DNA from: Mycolicibacterium hassiacum DSM 44199 | GTDB taxonomy: Bacteria; Actinomycetota; Actinomycetes; Mycobacteriales; Mycobacteriaceae | Direction: 5' to 3' | NCBI RefSeq assembly: GCF_900603025.1 | Contig: NZ_LR026975.1 | Coordinates: 3,906,001 to 3,970,000, forward strand | Length of the DNA stretch: 64,000 nt | Shown: positions 8,178 to 16,347 of the stretch, one piece after another | How the letters are laid out: each line of letters opens with the position of its first letter | How positions within the stretch are numbered: position 1 is the first letter of the stretch | Notes under the pieces: model-generated | Told to the model about the DNA's origin: nothing | Seen by the model: only the letters and a program-made list of their open reading frames with translations | The model's database searches: none | Translations under genes and position numbers: made by a program

Positions 8178-9275
8178 ATGGATTTCAGGACGACGGAAGC
8201 CGCCGAGGATCTCGGCGCCCTGGTTCGCACCATCACCGAATCGGTGTGCACCCCCGAACGTCAGCGCGAACTCGACGGTCTCGACGAGCGGTTCGACCGC
8301 ACGCTGTGGCAGAAGCTCATCGAGGCGGACGTGTTGTCGGCGGCCGCCCCGGAGGCGATCGGCGGCGGCGGGTTCGGGGTGCTCGAGCAGACCGCGGTGC
8401 TGGTGGCGCTGGGCCGCCAACTGGCCGCGGTGCCGTACCTGGAGTCGGCGGTGCTGGCCGCCGGCGCGCTGGCGAAGTTCGGCTCCGACGCGCTGCAACA
8501 GCAGTGGGCGGCACCGGCGATCAAGGGCGAGAAGATCCTCACCGTCGCGCTCGACGGTGAGATGGGCGAGGGCCCGGTGCAGGCCGCCAGGACCGGCGAC
8601 GGCTACCGGCTCACCGGCACCCGCACCCAGGTGGGCTACGGCCCGGTCGCCGACGCGTTCCTGGTTCCGGCCGAAACCGACTCGGGAACAGCGATTTTCC
8701 TTGTCTCGTCCGGTGACTCCGCGGTCAAGGTGCGGTCGCTGAGCACCACCGGCCGGGGCAGCGTCGGGCTGCTGGAACTGAACGAGACGCAGGTCGACGC
8801 CGATCGGGTGGTGGCCGGCCCGGAGGCGTTGTCCTGGCTGACCACACATCATTCGCTGGGGCGCAGCGCATTTCAGCTCGGGGTGCTGGAGCGGGCGCTT
8901 GAGCTCACCGCCGGCTACGCGCGCGAACGCGAGCAGTTCGACCGGCCGATCGGCAGTTTCCAGGCGGTTTCGCAGCGGCTGGCCGACGGCTACATCGACG
9001 TGAAGGCGCTGCGGCTCACCGTGACCCAGGCAGCGTGGCGGATCTCGGAGAACCTGCCCGCCGAAACCGAGGTCAACACCGCGGCGTTCTGGGCGGCCGA
9101 GGCCGGACACCGCGTCGCGCACACCACGGTGCACGTGCACGGCGGTGTCGGCATCGACACCGACCATCCGGTCCACCGCTACTTCCTGGCCGCCAAGCAG
9201 ACCGAGTTCACGCTGGGCGGCGCCACCGGTCAGCTGCTGCGGATCGGCCGCGAACTGGCGGACAACCCGGTCTGA
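8178..9275 (+). CDS. fadE27: FadE27 (ChsE5), acyl-CoA dehydrogenase partner subunit
   Basis: 365 aa. Acyl-CoA dehydrogenase fold with a more degenerate sequence than FadE26: the beta-domain motifs are weak, but the C-terminal FAD/subunit helices are clear (LTAGYAREREQFDRPIGSFQ, VHVHGGVGIDTDHPVHRYF). This is expected for the second subunit of the alpha2-beta2 ChsE4-ChsE5 enzyme. Follows fadE26 and is followed 2 nt later by fadD17, matching Rv3504-Rv3505-Rv3506 order. Start ATG 8178. Confidence 0.95.
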   Translation: MDFRTTEAAEDLGALVRTITESVCTPERQRELDGLDERFDRTLWQKLIEADVLSAAAPEAIGGGGFGVLEQTAVLVALGRQLAAVPYLESAVLAAGALAKFGSDALQQQWAAPAIKGEKILTVALDGEMGEGPVQAARTGDGYRLTGTRTQVGYGPVADAFLVPAETDSGTAIFLVSSGDSAVKVRSLSTTGRGSVGLLELNETQVDADRVVAGPEALSWLTTHHSLGRSAFQLGVLERALELTAGYAREREQFDRPIGSFQAVSQRLADGYIDVKALRLTVTQAAWRISENLPAETEVNTAAFWAAEAGHRVAHTTVHVHGGVGIDTDHPVHRYFLAAKQTEFTLGGATGQLLRIGRELADNPV

Positions 9276-9277
9276 GG

Positions 9278-10798
9278 GTGAGCCTGCCGACCGTCGCGGG
9301 TCTGCTGACGCCCCTGGTCGAGGTCGACGACCGGGGCGTGTACTTCGAGGACTCGTTCACCAGCTGGCGGGAGCACCTGCGCCACGGCGCGGCGATCGCC
9401 GCGGCGCTGCGGGCCCGGATGGATCCGGCCCGCCCGCCGCACATCGGGGTGCTGGCGCAGAACACCCCGTTCTTCTCCGCGGTGCTGGTGGCCGCCGGAT
9501 TGACCGGCCTGGTGCCGGTCGGGCTGAACCCGGTGCGCCGGGGCGCCGCACTGCGTCGCGACATCACGCACGCGGATTGCCAAGTGGTGCTTGCGGATTC
9601 GGCTTCGGCGGTCGCGCTGGGCGAGATCGACGACCTCCGCGTGCCGGTCATCGACGCCGACTCGCCGGAGTGGGCAGCCGAGGTGGCCGGCCACACCGGC
9701 ACCCCGGTGCGGCCATACGCCGCCGACCCGGCCGATCTGTTCATGCTGATCTACACCTCGGGCACCAGCGGTGATCCGAAGGCGGTCAAGTGCAGCCACG
9801 GCAAGGTGGCGATCGCCGGGGTGACCATGGCCGAACGGTTCAGCCTCGGCCAGAGCGACGTCTGCTATGTGTCGATGCCGCTGTTCCATTCGAACGCGGT
9901 GCTGGTCGGCTGGGCGGTCGCGCTGGCCGCGCAGGCGTCGTTGGCGCTGCGGCGCAAGTTCTCCGCGTCGCAGTTCCTGCCCGACGTTCGCCGCTACGGC
10001 GCCACCTACGCGAACTACGTCGGCAAACCGCTGTCGTACATCCTGGCCACCCCGGAGCGGCCCGACGACGCGGACAACCCGTTGCGGGCGGTCTACGGCA
10101 ACGAGGGCGCGCCCGCGGACCTGGAGCGGTTCGCCCGCCGGTTCAACACGGTGGTGATGGACGGTTTCGGCTCCACCGAGGGCGGTATCGCGATCGCGCG
10201 CACACCCGACACGCCGCCCGCGGCACTGGGGCCGCTGCCGGACGGCGTGCAGATCGTCGATGTCGACACCGGCGAACCCTGCCCGCCCGGGGTGGTGGGC
10301 GAGCTGGTCAACGTCGCCGGCCCCGGCCGATTCGAGGGCTACTACAACGACCCGCAGGCCGAGGCCGAGCGGATGCGGGGCGGGGTGTACCACAGCGGGG
10401 ATCTCGCCTACCGCGATGAGCAGGGCTACGTCTACTTCGCCGGCCGGCTCGGCGACTGGATGCGGGTGGACGGCGAGAACCTCGGCGCCGCCCCGATCGA
10501 GCGGGTGCTGCTGCGCCACCCCGACATCATCGAGGTGGCGGTGTACGGCATCCCCGCCCCGGACGTCGGCGACCAGGTGATGGCCGCGGTGGTACTGACC
10601 GAGGGCGCGCGGTTCGACGCCGAGGCGTTCCGGGCGTTCCTGGCCGACCAGCCCGACCTCGGGCCCAAACAGTGGCCGTCGTATGTGCGGGTGGCCACCA
10701 GCCTGCCCCGCACCGAGACGTTCAAGGTGATCAAACGCCACCTGCAGGCCGAGGGCATCGACTGCGCCGACCCGGTCCATCCGATCCCGCGGCCATGA
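9278..10798 (+). CDS. fadD17: FadD17, steroid-type acyl-CoA synthetase
   Basis: 506 aa from GTG 9278, the first start after the fadE27 stop (9275) and close to the ~502 aa of Rv3506. ANL-superfamily signatures: AMP-binding loop YTSGTSGDPKAVKCSHG (about residue 160), MDGFGSTEGG, HSGDLAYRDEQGYVYFAGR and RVDGENLGA. The late lysine motif near the end (ETFKVIKRHL) is the expected catalytic Lys region. M. tuberculosis FadD17 activates steroids carrying side chains. Its stop overlaps the next gene (regulator) as ATGA. Confidence 0.92.
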   Translation: MSLPTVAGLLTPLVEVDDRGVYFEDSFTSWREHLRHGAAIAAALRARMDPARPPHIGVLAQNTPFFSAVLVAAGLTGLVPVGLNPVRRGAALRRDITHADCQVVLADSASAVALGEIDDLRVPVIDADSPEWAAEVAGHTGTPVRPYAADPADLFMLIYTSGTSGDPKAVKCSHGKVAIAGVTMAERFSLGQSDVCYVSMPLFHSNAVLVGWAVALAAQASLALRRKFSASQFLPDVRRYGATYANYVGKPLSYILATPERPDDADNPLRAVYGNEGAPADLERFARRFNTVVMDGFGSTEGGIAIARTPDTPPAALGPLPDGVQIVDVDTGEPCPPGVVGELVNVAGPGRFEGYYNDPQAEAERMRGGVYHSGDLAYRDEQGYVYFAGRLGDWMRVDGENLGAAPIERVLLRHPDIIEVAVYGIPAPDVGDQVMAAVVLTEGARFDAEAFRAFLADQPDLGPKQWPSYVRVATSLPRTETFKVIKRHLQAEGIDCADPVHPIPRP

Positions 10799-11898
10799 CC
10801 GGGCAGCCACTGCGGCTCGACGAGCTGGGCGCCGATCCGGCCTCGGTGCTGAAGGTGGTGGCCTACTTCGACGACCTCGACGATCGACGGTGCGGCGCCG
10901 CAGATCTGGTGCGGGCGGCCGCACGGCTGGCGGGTTGTCCGGTGGCGGCGCGCGCCGACGACCCGCTGTGCTTCGACGCGGCCGGCGCCGCGCTGAACCC
11001 CGGGGTGGATCTCGACGAGGGCGACGTGCGGGTGCTGCGCGACGGCCCCGCGGCCCCGCTGGACGCGGTGGTGCGCGATCGGCTGCGGCGCAGCCTGCGG
11101 CTGTGCCGGGCGCGCCGCTTTCCCGCACCCGCGCTGGGCGATCCCGCGCTGGTGGAGGTGGTGATCTCCAGCCGGCAGGATCCGGCCGCCCGGGCGCGGG
11201 CCGCCCGGCTGCTGGGGTTCGACGAGTCGCTTCCGGTCCGGGTGCTGGCGGTGTCGACCGACGCGCCGGCCACGCTGTCGGTGGTGCTCGATGTGCTCGG
11301 CGGCGACCGGGTGCGCACCACGACGATCGGCACCACGATCGCGGTGGCATACCAGGGGTCCCGCGACGCCCGTACCCTGTCGGACGCGCTGGAGGACGCC
11401 ATCTCGGCGGCCTTCCCGACCCCGCTGCCGGCCGGCGCCGGACGCGGCCCGTGGATCGGAATCGGTTCTCCCACCGATATTTTCAGCACACCGACGTCGT
11501 GGCATCAGGCTCGGCGTGCGCTGCGCTTCGCCTCCTCGACCGGGTACGGCCGGCGCGCGATCGCCTTCGAACGGCTCAGCGTCCTCGAGCTGCTCGCCGA
11601 TCTGCCCGTCGACGCCGTGCTGAGTAATCCGGACGTGGCCCGCATCGACGAACTGGCCGCCACCCCGGCCGGCGCGGTCGAGGTGGCCACCGCCGAGGCG
11701 TTCTGCAAGTACGGTTCGCTGCGCCGCACCGCCGAGGAGCTCTACGTCCACCACAGCACCGTCGCCAGCCGACTCGCCCACGTGGCCGAGCGGATGGGTT
11801 GGGACTTCGACGATCCGATGGACCGGTTCATCGCCACGCTGGTGTTCCTCGTCCGGCGGATCGCACTGTCGTCGGCCGAACTCGGTGACACCGGGTGA
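10795..11898 (+). CDS. PucR/CdaR-type transcriptional regulator
   Basis: 367 aa from ATG 10795, overlapping fadD17 by 4 nt. The C-terminus (about residues 300-360) has the helix-turn-helix of the PucR/CdaR class: FCKYGSLRRTAEELYVHHSTVASRLAHV. The middle resembles the GGDEF-like sensor region of that class. The N-terminus is not recognised. Its translational coupling to fadD17, followed by a ligase and an oxygenase for steroids, suggests it controls this local block. I do not recall a counterpart at this place in M. tuberculosis, where the locus continues with a PE_PGRS gene. Ligand unknown. Confidence 0.8.
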   Translation: MTGQPLRLDELGADPASVLKVVAYFDDLDDRRCGAADLVRAAARLAGCPVAARADDPLCFDAAGAALNPGVDLDEGDVRVLRDGPAAPLDAVVRDRLRRSLRLCRARRFPAPALGDPALVEVVISSRQDPAARARAARLLGFDESLPVRVLAVSTDAPATLSVVLDVLGGDRVRTTTIGTTIAVAYQGSRDARTLSDALEDAISAAFPTPLPAGAGRGPWIGIGSPTDIFSTPTSWHQARRALRFASSTGYGRRAIAFERLSVLELLADLPVDAVLSNPDVARIDELAATPAGAVEVATAEAFCKYGSLRRTAEELYVHHSTVASRLAHVAERMGWDFDDPMDRFIATLVFLVRRIALSSAELGDTG

Positions 11899-12008
11899 CC
11901 CGACAGTCGTCGGTGTCGAGGCGCCCGACCCCCGACTCCTGTCGGATGTGCCCGCGGCTGCACGCCGCCGATCATCGGGGACGAACAGCCCGAACCGAGG
12001 AGACAGTG

Positions 12009-12593
12009 ATGGCGATCATCGACCCCACCAAGACCTGGGCGCCGCTGGAGCAGCGGTTGGCCCGCACCACCCACCCGCGGCACCGGCAGATGCTGGCGGT
12101 GGTCATCGAACACATGAAGGCCGAGGCGATTCCGGACATGCAGCGGCTGATGGCGACGCTGTCGCCGAACCCGGACTACCACTTCTGGATCGGCGGTGCC
12201 GATGCCGGGCCGAAGGGCACCGACGGGGTGCGCGCCTACTACACCGCGTTGCTCGAAAGCGGAACGAACGTCCTGGAATTCGAGGTGGACCGGCTGATCG
12301 TCGATGACGACAACGTGGTCACCGAAGGTTGGATCAAGATGATCTACCCGGGCCGCGAGGCAGCCGCGCTGGGGGTCGAGATCGACGATCCGGCCGGGGA
12401 TTACCTGCTGGTGTTCCGTCAGCTCGTGGTGTGGCCGATCGACGCCGACGGCCTGATCCGGGGCGAGGACGCCTACTACACCGGACCGGTCAGCGTGACC
12501 AAACTGAGCACGGACGACCTGCCGCGGAAGTACGTTGAGCACAAGGTTGATAGAACGACCGACAAAAGGGGAACACCGGTTATCAATGCGTGA
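12009..12593 (+). CDS. NTF2/SnoaL-fold protein, possible ketosteroid-isomerase-like
   Basis: 194 aa from ATG 12009 with GAGGAG about 7 nt upstream. The sequence has the pattern of SnoaL-like NTF2-fold proteins: N-terminal helices, then HFWIGGADAGPKGTDGVRAYY and strand pairs (FEVDRLIVDDDNVVTEGWI, DYLLVFRQLVVWPIDADGLI). This fold includes ketosteroid isomerases and polyketide cyclases, but no catalytic set can be assigned by eye. It sits 110 bp after the regulator and overlaps the downstream ligase by 8 nt. By context a steroid-related role is likely; the reaction is unknown. Confidence 0.75.
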   Translation: MAIIDPTKTWAPLEQRLARTTHPRHRQMLAVVIEHMKAEAIPDMQRLMATLSPNPDYHFWIGGADAGPKGTDGVRAYYTALLESGTNVLEFEVDRLIVDDDNVVTEGWIKMIYPGREAAALGVEIDDPAGDYLLVFRQLVVWPIDADGLIRGEDAYYTGPVSVTKLSTDDLPRKYVEHKVDRTTDKRGTPVINA

Positions 12594-14268
12594 ACACGAA
12601 CCCGAGCCGGCCAACGATATCGCCTCGATGCTGCTCGCCCGCGTCGGCGACGAGCACCTCGGGCTGCGCACCCGCGAGGCGGACTGGACCTGGGACGCGG
12701 TGGTGCGCGAGTCGGCCGCCCGCGCGGCGCTGGCGCAGGCGCTGCGCCGGCCGGGCCCGTTCCACATCGGGGTGCTGCTGGACAACGTGCCGGACTTCGT
12801 GTTCTGGCTCGGCGCCGCGGCACTCGCCGAGGCGACGATCGTGGGCATCAACCCGACCCACGGGGACGAGCAGCTCGCCGCCGGGGTCCACCACACCGAC
12901 TGTCAGCTGATCGTCACCGACCGGCGCCGCATCGACCGGCTGCGCGGCCTCGATCTCGGTCTGGACCCCGACCGGTTCCTGGTCGTCGACGAGCCCGGCT
13001 ACCGGTCCGCGGTCGACGCGCACCGGGGCGCGGTGACGGTCGCCGACGGGGTGGGACCGGCATCGCTGCTGTTGCTGTTGTTCACCTCCGGCACCACCGG
13101 CACGTCCAAGGCGGTGCGCTGCACCCAGGGCCGGCTGGCCGCGATCGCGCACGCGGCGACCGCGAAGTTCGGTCACCACCGCGGCGACGTCGACTACTGC
13201 TGCATGCCGCTGTTCCACGGCAACGCGATCATGGCGCTGTGGGCCCCGGCGCTGGCCAACGGCGCCACGGTGTGCCTGACCCCGACGTTCAGCGCGTCGA
13301 ACTTCCTTGCCGACGTGCGGTATTTCGGCGCCACGTTCTTCACCTACGTCGGCAAGGCGCTCGGCTACATCCTGGCCACCCCGCGAGCACCCGACGACGC
13401 CGACAACCCGCTGCAGCGCGGATTCGGCACCGAGGCCTCGCCGGAGGACCAGGCCGAGTTCCGGCGCCGCTTCGGCGCGGTGCTGATGGAGGGCTACGGC
13501 TCCAGCGAGGGCGGCGCGGTGGCGATGCCCGACCCGGCCGCGCCGCCGGGCGCGCTGGGCCGCCCGGCTCACGACGGGGTGGCGATCGTCAACCCGGACA
13601 CCGATGCCGACTGTCCCCGCGCGGTGCTCGACGAGCACGGCCGGGTGCTCAACCCCGACGAGGCCATCGGCGAGATCGTCGACAAGCGCGGCGCGGCCGG
13701 TTTCGAGGGCTACTACAACGACGACGCGGCCAACGCCGAGCGGGTACGCAACGGCTGGTACTGGAGCGGCGATCTCGGTTACATCGACCAGGACGGGTTC
13801 CTGTACTTCGCGGGCCGGCGCGGCGACTGGATCCGCGTCGACGGCGAGAACACCTCGGCGCTGGTGATCGAGCGGGTGCTGCGCCGGCATCCGGCGGTGC
13901 GGGCGGCCGCGGCCTACGGGGTGCCCGATCCGCGGTCCGGTGATCAGGTGATGGCCGCGCTGGAGGTCGACGACCCCGACGGATTCGACGTCGCCGCGTT
14001 CGCCGACTACCTGGTCGCCCAGCGGGACCTCGGCAGCAAGGGCATTCCCCGGCTGTTGCGGCTGTCGGCCAATCTGCCCGTGACCGGATCCAACAAGGTG
14101 CTCAAGCGCGAGCTGCAGCAACAACGTTGGCACACCGACGATCCGGTGTATCGCTGGGCGGGCCGCGGGCGGCCCGAATACCGGCGAATGACCGCTGAGG
14201 ACGTCGCCGAACTCGACGGCGAATTCAGCCGATACGGAAGGAACAGCCTTGTCCGACCGAGTTCGTGA
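12586..14268 (+). CDS. Second FadD17-like steroid acyl-CoA synthetase
   Basis: 560 aa from ATG 12586, which overlaps the previous stop by 8 nt; AAAGGGG lies upstream. Same ANL family and sub-type as fadD17: FTSGTTGTSKAVRCTQG, MPLFHGNAIM, VLMEGYGSSEGG, SGDLGYIDQDGFLYFAGR, RVDGENTSALVIERVL and SNKVLKREL with the late Lys. Both share the unusual CYVSMPLFHSN / CCMPLFHGN and YVGKPLSYILATP / YVGKALGYILATP stretches, so they look like paralogues. It extends past FadD17 with a C-terminal tail (PEYRRMTAEDVAELDGEFSR). Probably activates a steroid acid; substrate unknown. Confidence 0.85.
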   Translation: MREHEPEPANDIASMLLARVGDEHLGLRTREADWTWDAVVRESAARAALAQALRRPGPFHIGVLLDNVPDFVFWLGAAALAEATIVGINPTHGDEQLAAGVHHTDCQLIVTDRRRIDRLRGLDLGLDPDRFLVVDEPGYRSAVDAHRGAVTVADGVGPASLLLLLFTSGTTGTSKAVRCTQGRLAAIAHAATAKFGHHRGDVDYCCMPLFHGNAIMALWAPALANGATVCLTPTFSASNFLADVRYFGATFFTYVGKALGYILATPRAPDDADNPLQRGFGTEASPEDQAEFRRRFGAVLMEGYGSSEGGAVAMPDPAAPPGALGRPAHDGVAIVNPDTDADCPRAVLDEHGRVLNPDEAIGEIVDKRGAAGFEGYYNDDAANAERVRNGWYWSGDLGYIDQDGFLYFAGRRGDWIRVDGENTSALVIERVLRRHPAVRAAAAYGVPDPRSGDQVMAALEVDDPDGFDVAAFADYLVAQRDLGSKGIPRLLRLSANLPVTGSNKVLKRELQQQRWHTDDPVYRWAGRGRPEYRRMTAEDVAELDGEFSRYGRNSLVRPSS

Positions 14269-15388
14269 AATCGACCCCGGGCGACCGATCACCCGGTACG
14301 CCCGCGGCTGGCACTGTCTGGGGCTGGCCGAGACGCTCCGTGACGGCCGGCCGCACGGCATCGAGGCGTTCGGCACCAAACTGGTGGTGTTCACCGATTC
14401 CTCGGGCGCCCTGCGGGTGCTCGACGCCTACTGCCGGCACATGGGCGGGGACCTGTCCCAGGGCACCATCAAGGGCGACGAGATCGCCTGCCCGTTCCAC
14501 GACTGGCGCTGGGGCGGCGATGGCCGCTGCAAACTGGTGCCCTACGCCAAGCGCTCACCCCGGCTGGCCCGCACCCGCAGCTGGCCGACGCTGGAGGTCA
14601 ACGGCCAACTGCTGGTCTGGAACGACCCGGAGGGATCCGCGGCACCGCTCGAACTCGCGCCCCCGACCATCGAGGGCTACGACGAGGGCATCTGGTCGCC
14701 GTGGCAGTGGAGTTCGATCCTGATCGAGGGCGCGCACTGCCGCGAGATCGTCGACAACGTCGTCGACATGGCGCATTTCTTCTACATCCACTACGCGTTC
14801 CCGACGTACTTCAAGAACGTGTTCGAGGGGCACACCGCCAGCCAGTACATGGAGTCCAAACCCCGGCCCGATGTGATGGACGACCCCGAAAAGCTCTGGG
14901 ACGGAACCTATCTGCGTTCCGAGGCTACCTATTTCGGACCGGCCTACATGATCAACTGGCTACACAACGACCTGGCCCCGGGATTCACCGCCGAAGTGGT
15001 GCTGATCAATTGCCACTACCCGGTCACCCCCGACTCGTTCGTGCTGCAGTGGGGGGTCGCGGTGCAGAAGATGCCCGGACTGCCGCCGGAGAACGCCGAG
15101 AAGCTCGCCGCGGCGCTCAACCGCAACTTCAGCGAGGGATTCCTGCAGGATGTGGAGATCTGGAAGAACAAGACCCGAATCGAGAACCCGCTGCTGACCG
15201 AGGAAGACGGCCCGGTGTATCAGTTGCGCCGCTGGTACGAGCAGTTCTATGTCGACGCCGCAGATGTCACCCCGGACATGACCGACCGCTTCGAGGTCGA
15301 GGTCGACACCACCCACGCCTACGACCTGTGGCAGCAGGAGGTGGCGGCCAACCTCGCCGCCCGGCACGGGCAGCAGACCGGCGCCTGA
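14249..15388 (+). CDS. Second KshA-like Rieske oxygenase (3-ketosteroid 9-alpha-hydroxylase type)
   Basis: 379 aa. Starts at TTG 14249 with GGAAGGA upstream, overlapping the ligase by 20 nt. Rieske [2Fe-2S] ligands: CRH (AYCRHMGGDLSQG) and CPFH (ACPFHDWRWGG). The mononuclear iron site is visible in DNVVDMAHFFYIHY (Asp and two His). It is closely similar along its length to KshA at 30408-31562. KshA homologues in one genome often differ in preferred steroid, for example with or without a side chain or CoA. The flanking ligase and NTF2 protein suggest a CoA-ester or acid substrate, which is inference. The KshB reductase is not in the window. Confidence 0.88.
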   Translation: MSDRVREIDPGRPITRYARGWHCLGLAETLRDGRPHGIEAFGTKLVVFTDSSGALRVLDAYCRHMGGDLSQGTIKGDEIACPFHDWRWGGDGRCKLVPYAKRSPRLARTRSWPTLEVNGQLLVWNDPEGSAAPLELAPPTIEGYDEGIWSPWQWSSILIEGAHCREIVDNVVDMAHFFYIHYAFPTYFKNVFEGHTASQYMESKPRPDVMDDPEKLWDGTYLRSEATYFGPAYMINWLHNDLAPGFTAEVVLINCHYPVTPDSFVLQWGVAVQKMPGLPPENAEKLAAALNRNFSEGFLQDVEIWKNKTRIENPLLTEEDGPVYQLRRWYEQFYVDAADVTPDMTDRFEVEVDTTHAYDLWQQEVAANLAARHGQQTGA

Positions 15389-15403
15389 GGTCGCGCGGCA
15401 GTC

Positions 15404-15579
15404 CTACCTCAGGTAGATGGACTTGCACTGAACGTAGGCGTCGAGTCCCTCGGGTCCCAGCTCGCGGCCCAGGCCGGGAGAAAGGACTCGACATCGCCCG
15501 TCGGGTGGAGACCGGTTCGGTCGGGGTGAACTTCTACGACCTGGACATCGGTGCGCCGTTCGGCGGGGTCAAGGCCAGC
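15404..15579. pseudogene. Aldehyde dehydrogenase C-terminal remnant with inverted end
   Basis: No intact gene occupies 15389-15633. On the plus strand 15484-15579 reads GLDIARRVETGSVGVN through APFGGVKAS, the typical C-terminal part of an aldehyde dehydrogenase. On the minus strand 15478-15404 reads PGLGRELGPEGLDAYVQC to IYLR and a TAG stop, which is exactly the piece that should follow KAS in an intact enzyme. The two pieces point in opposite directions and are 5 nt apart. This looks like a deleted dehydrogenase gene whose last ~25 codons were inverted. Confidence 0.7.
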
Positions 15580-15633
15580 GCGGTGGAGCAGCGCCGGCCC
15601 CGGCTCGACGGTCGAACCGACGGGGGTGAACCG

Positions 15634-16347
15634 ATGAGGCTGACAGCGTTCCTCGGGATGACCGCGGTGGCCACCGCCCTGCTCAGCGGTTGCCAGTCGG
15701 AAATCATCAGTGGCACCGCGACGTCGGAGGCGACCAGCACCACCACGACCACATCGACCACGTCGGCCAGCAAGAAGGCGTCGACCCCGACGAAGATCGC
15801 CCCGCGCGACGAGGACGCGCGCGGACCGCACCCGACGATCGCGACCTACATCGCCGACAACGACATCCAGGAAACCCTGGTCCACGACGGAGATCCCGGC
15901 GCACCCGTCATCGACCTGCCGATCCCCGAGGGCTGGGAGCCCGCCGGCGCGGACACCCCGGACTGGGCCTACGGCGCCATCGTCTACACCGGTCCCGACG
16001 CCGGCGGCTACACGCCGAGCGTCATCGCGCTGCTGTCCAGACTCACCGGCAATGTCGATCCGCAGGCGCTCATCGACCACGCCCCCGGCGAGTTGCAGAA
16101 CCTGCCGGGCTGGGAGCCGATGAACAACGGCAAGACCAGCACACTCAGCGGCTTCCCCGCCTATCAGCTGGGCGGCACCTGGGGCGACGACGGGCAGCGC
16201 AAGCTCGCCGCGCAGAAGACCGTCGTCATCCCCGGCTCCGACGGGGTGTACGTGCTGCAGCTCAACGTCGACGCGCTCGAGGATCAGATCGACATCGTCG
16301 GCCCGGTCACCCTGGCCATCGACGACCAGACCACCATCGAGTTCTGA
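15634..16347 (+). CDS. LpqN/LpqT-like lipoprotein
   Basis: 237 aa from ATG 15634. A lipoprotein signal (MRLTAFLGMTAVATALLSGC) ends in a good lipobox LLSGC, followed by a Ser/Thr-rich linker (residues ~28-50) and a folded domain with IDLPIPEGWEP, YTGPDAGGYTPSVIALLSRL and a C-terminal VLQLNVDAL..VGPVTLAIDDQTTIEF, the pattern of mycobacterial LpqN-type lipoproteins. Expected on the outer face of the cell membrane. It converges with the nitronate monooxygenase gene; the two stops abut at 16347/16348. Function unknown. Confidence 0.85.
   Translation: MRLTAFLGMTAVATALLSGCQSEIISGTATSEATSTTTTTSTTSASKKASTPTKIAPRDEDARGPHPTIATYIADNDIQETLVHDGDPGAPVIDLPIPEGWEPAGADTPDWAYGAIVYTGPDAGGYTPSVIALLSRLTGNVDPQALIDHAPGELQNLPGWEPMNNGKTSTLSGFPAYQLGGTWGDDGQRKLAAQKTVVIPGSDGVYVLQLNVDALEDQIDIVGPVTLAIDDQTTIEF

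Noticed and set aside
9230..11350. A 706-residue minus-strand open frame opposite fadD17 and the regulator
   Set aside because: Composition is Arg/Pro/Gly-rich and low in complexity, and the plus-strand genes have clear domains and start contexts.
12551..12564. TAGAACGACCGACA as a KstR box before the second ligase
   Set aside because: Only the left half-site is present; the GTT half is missing.
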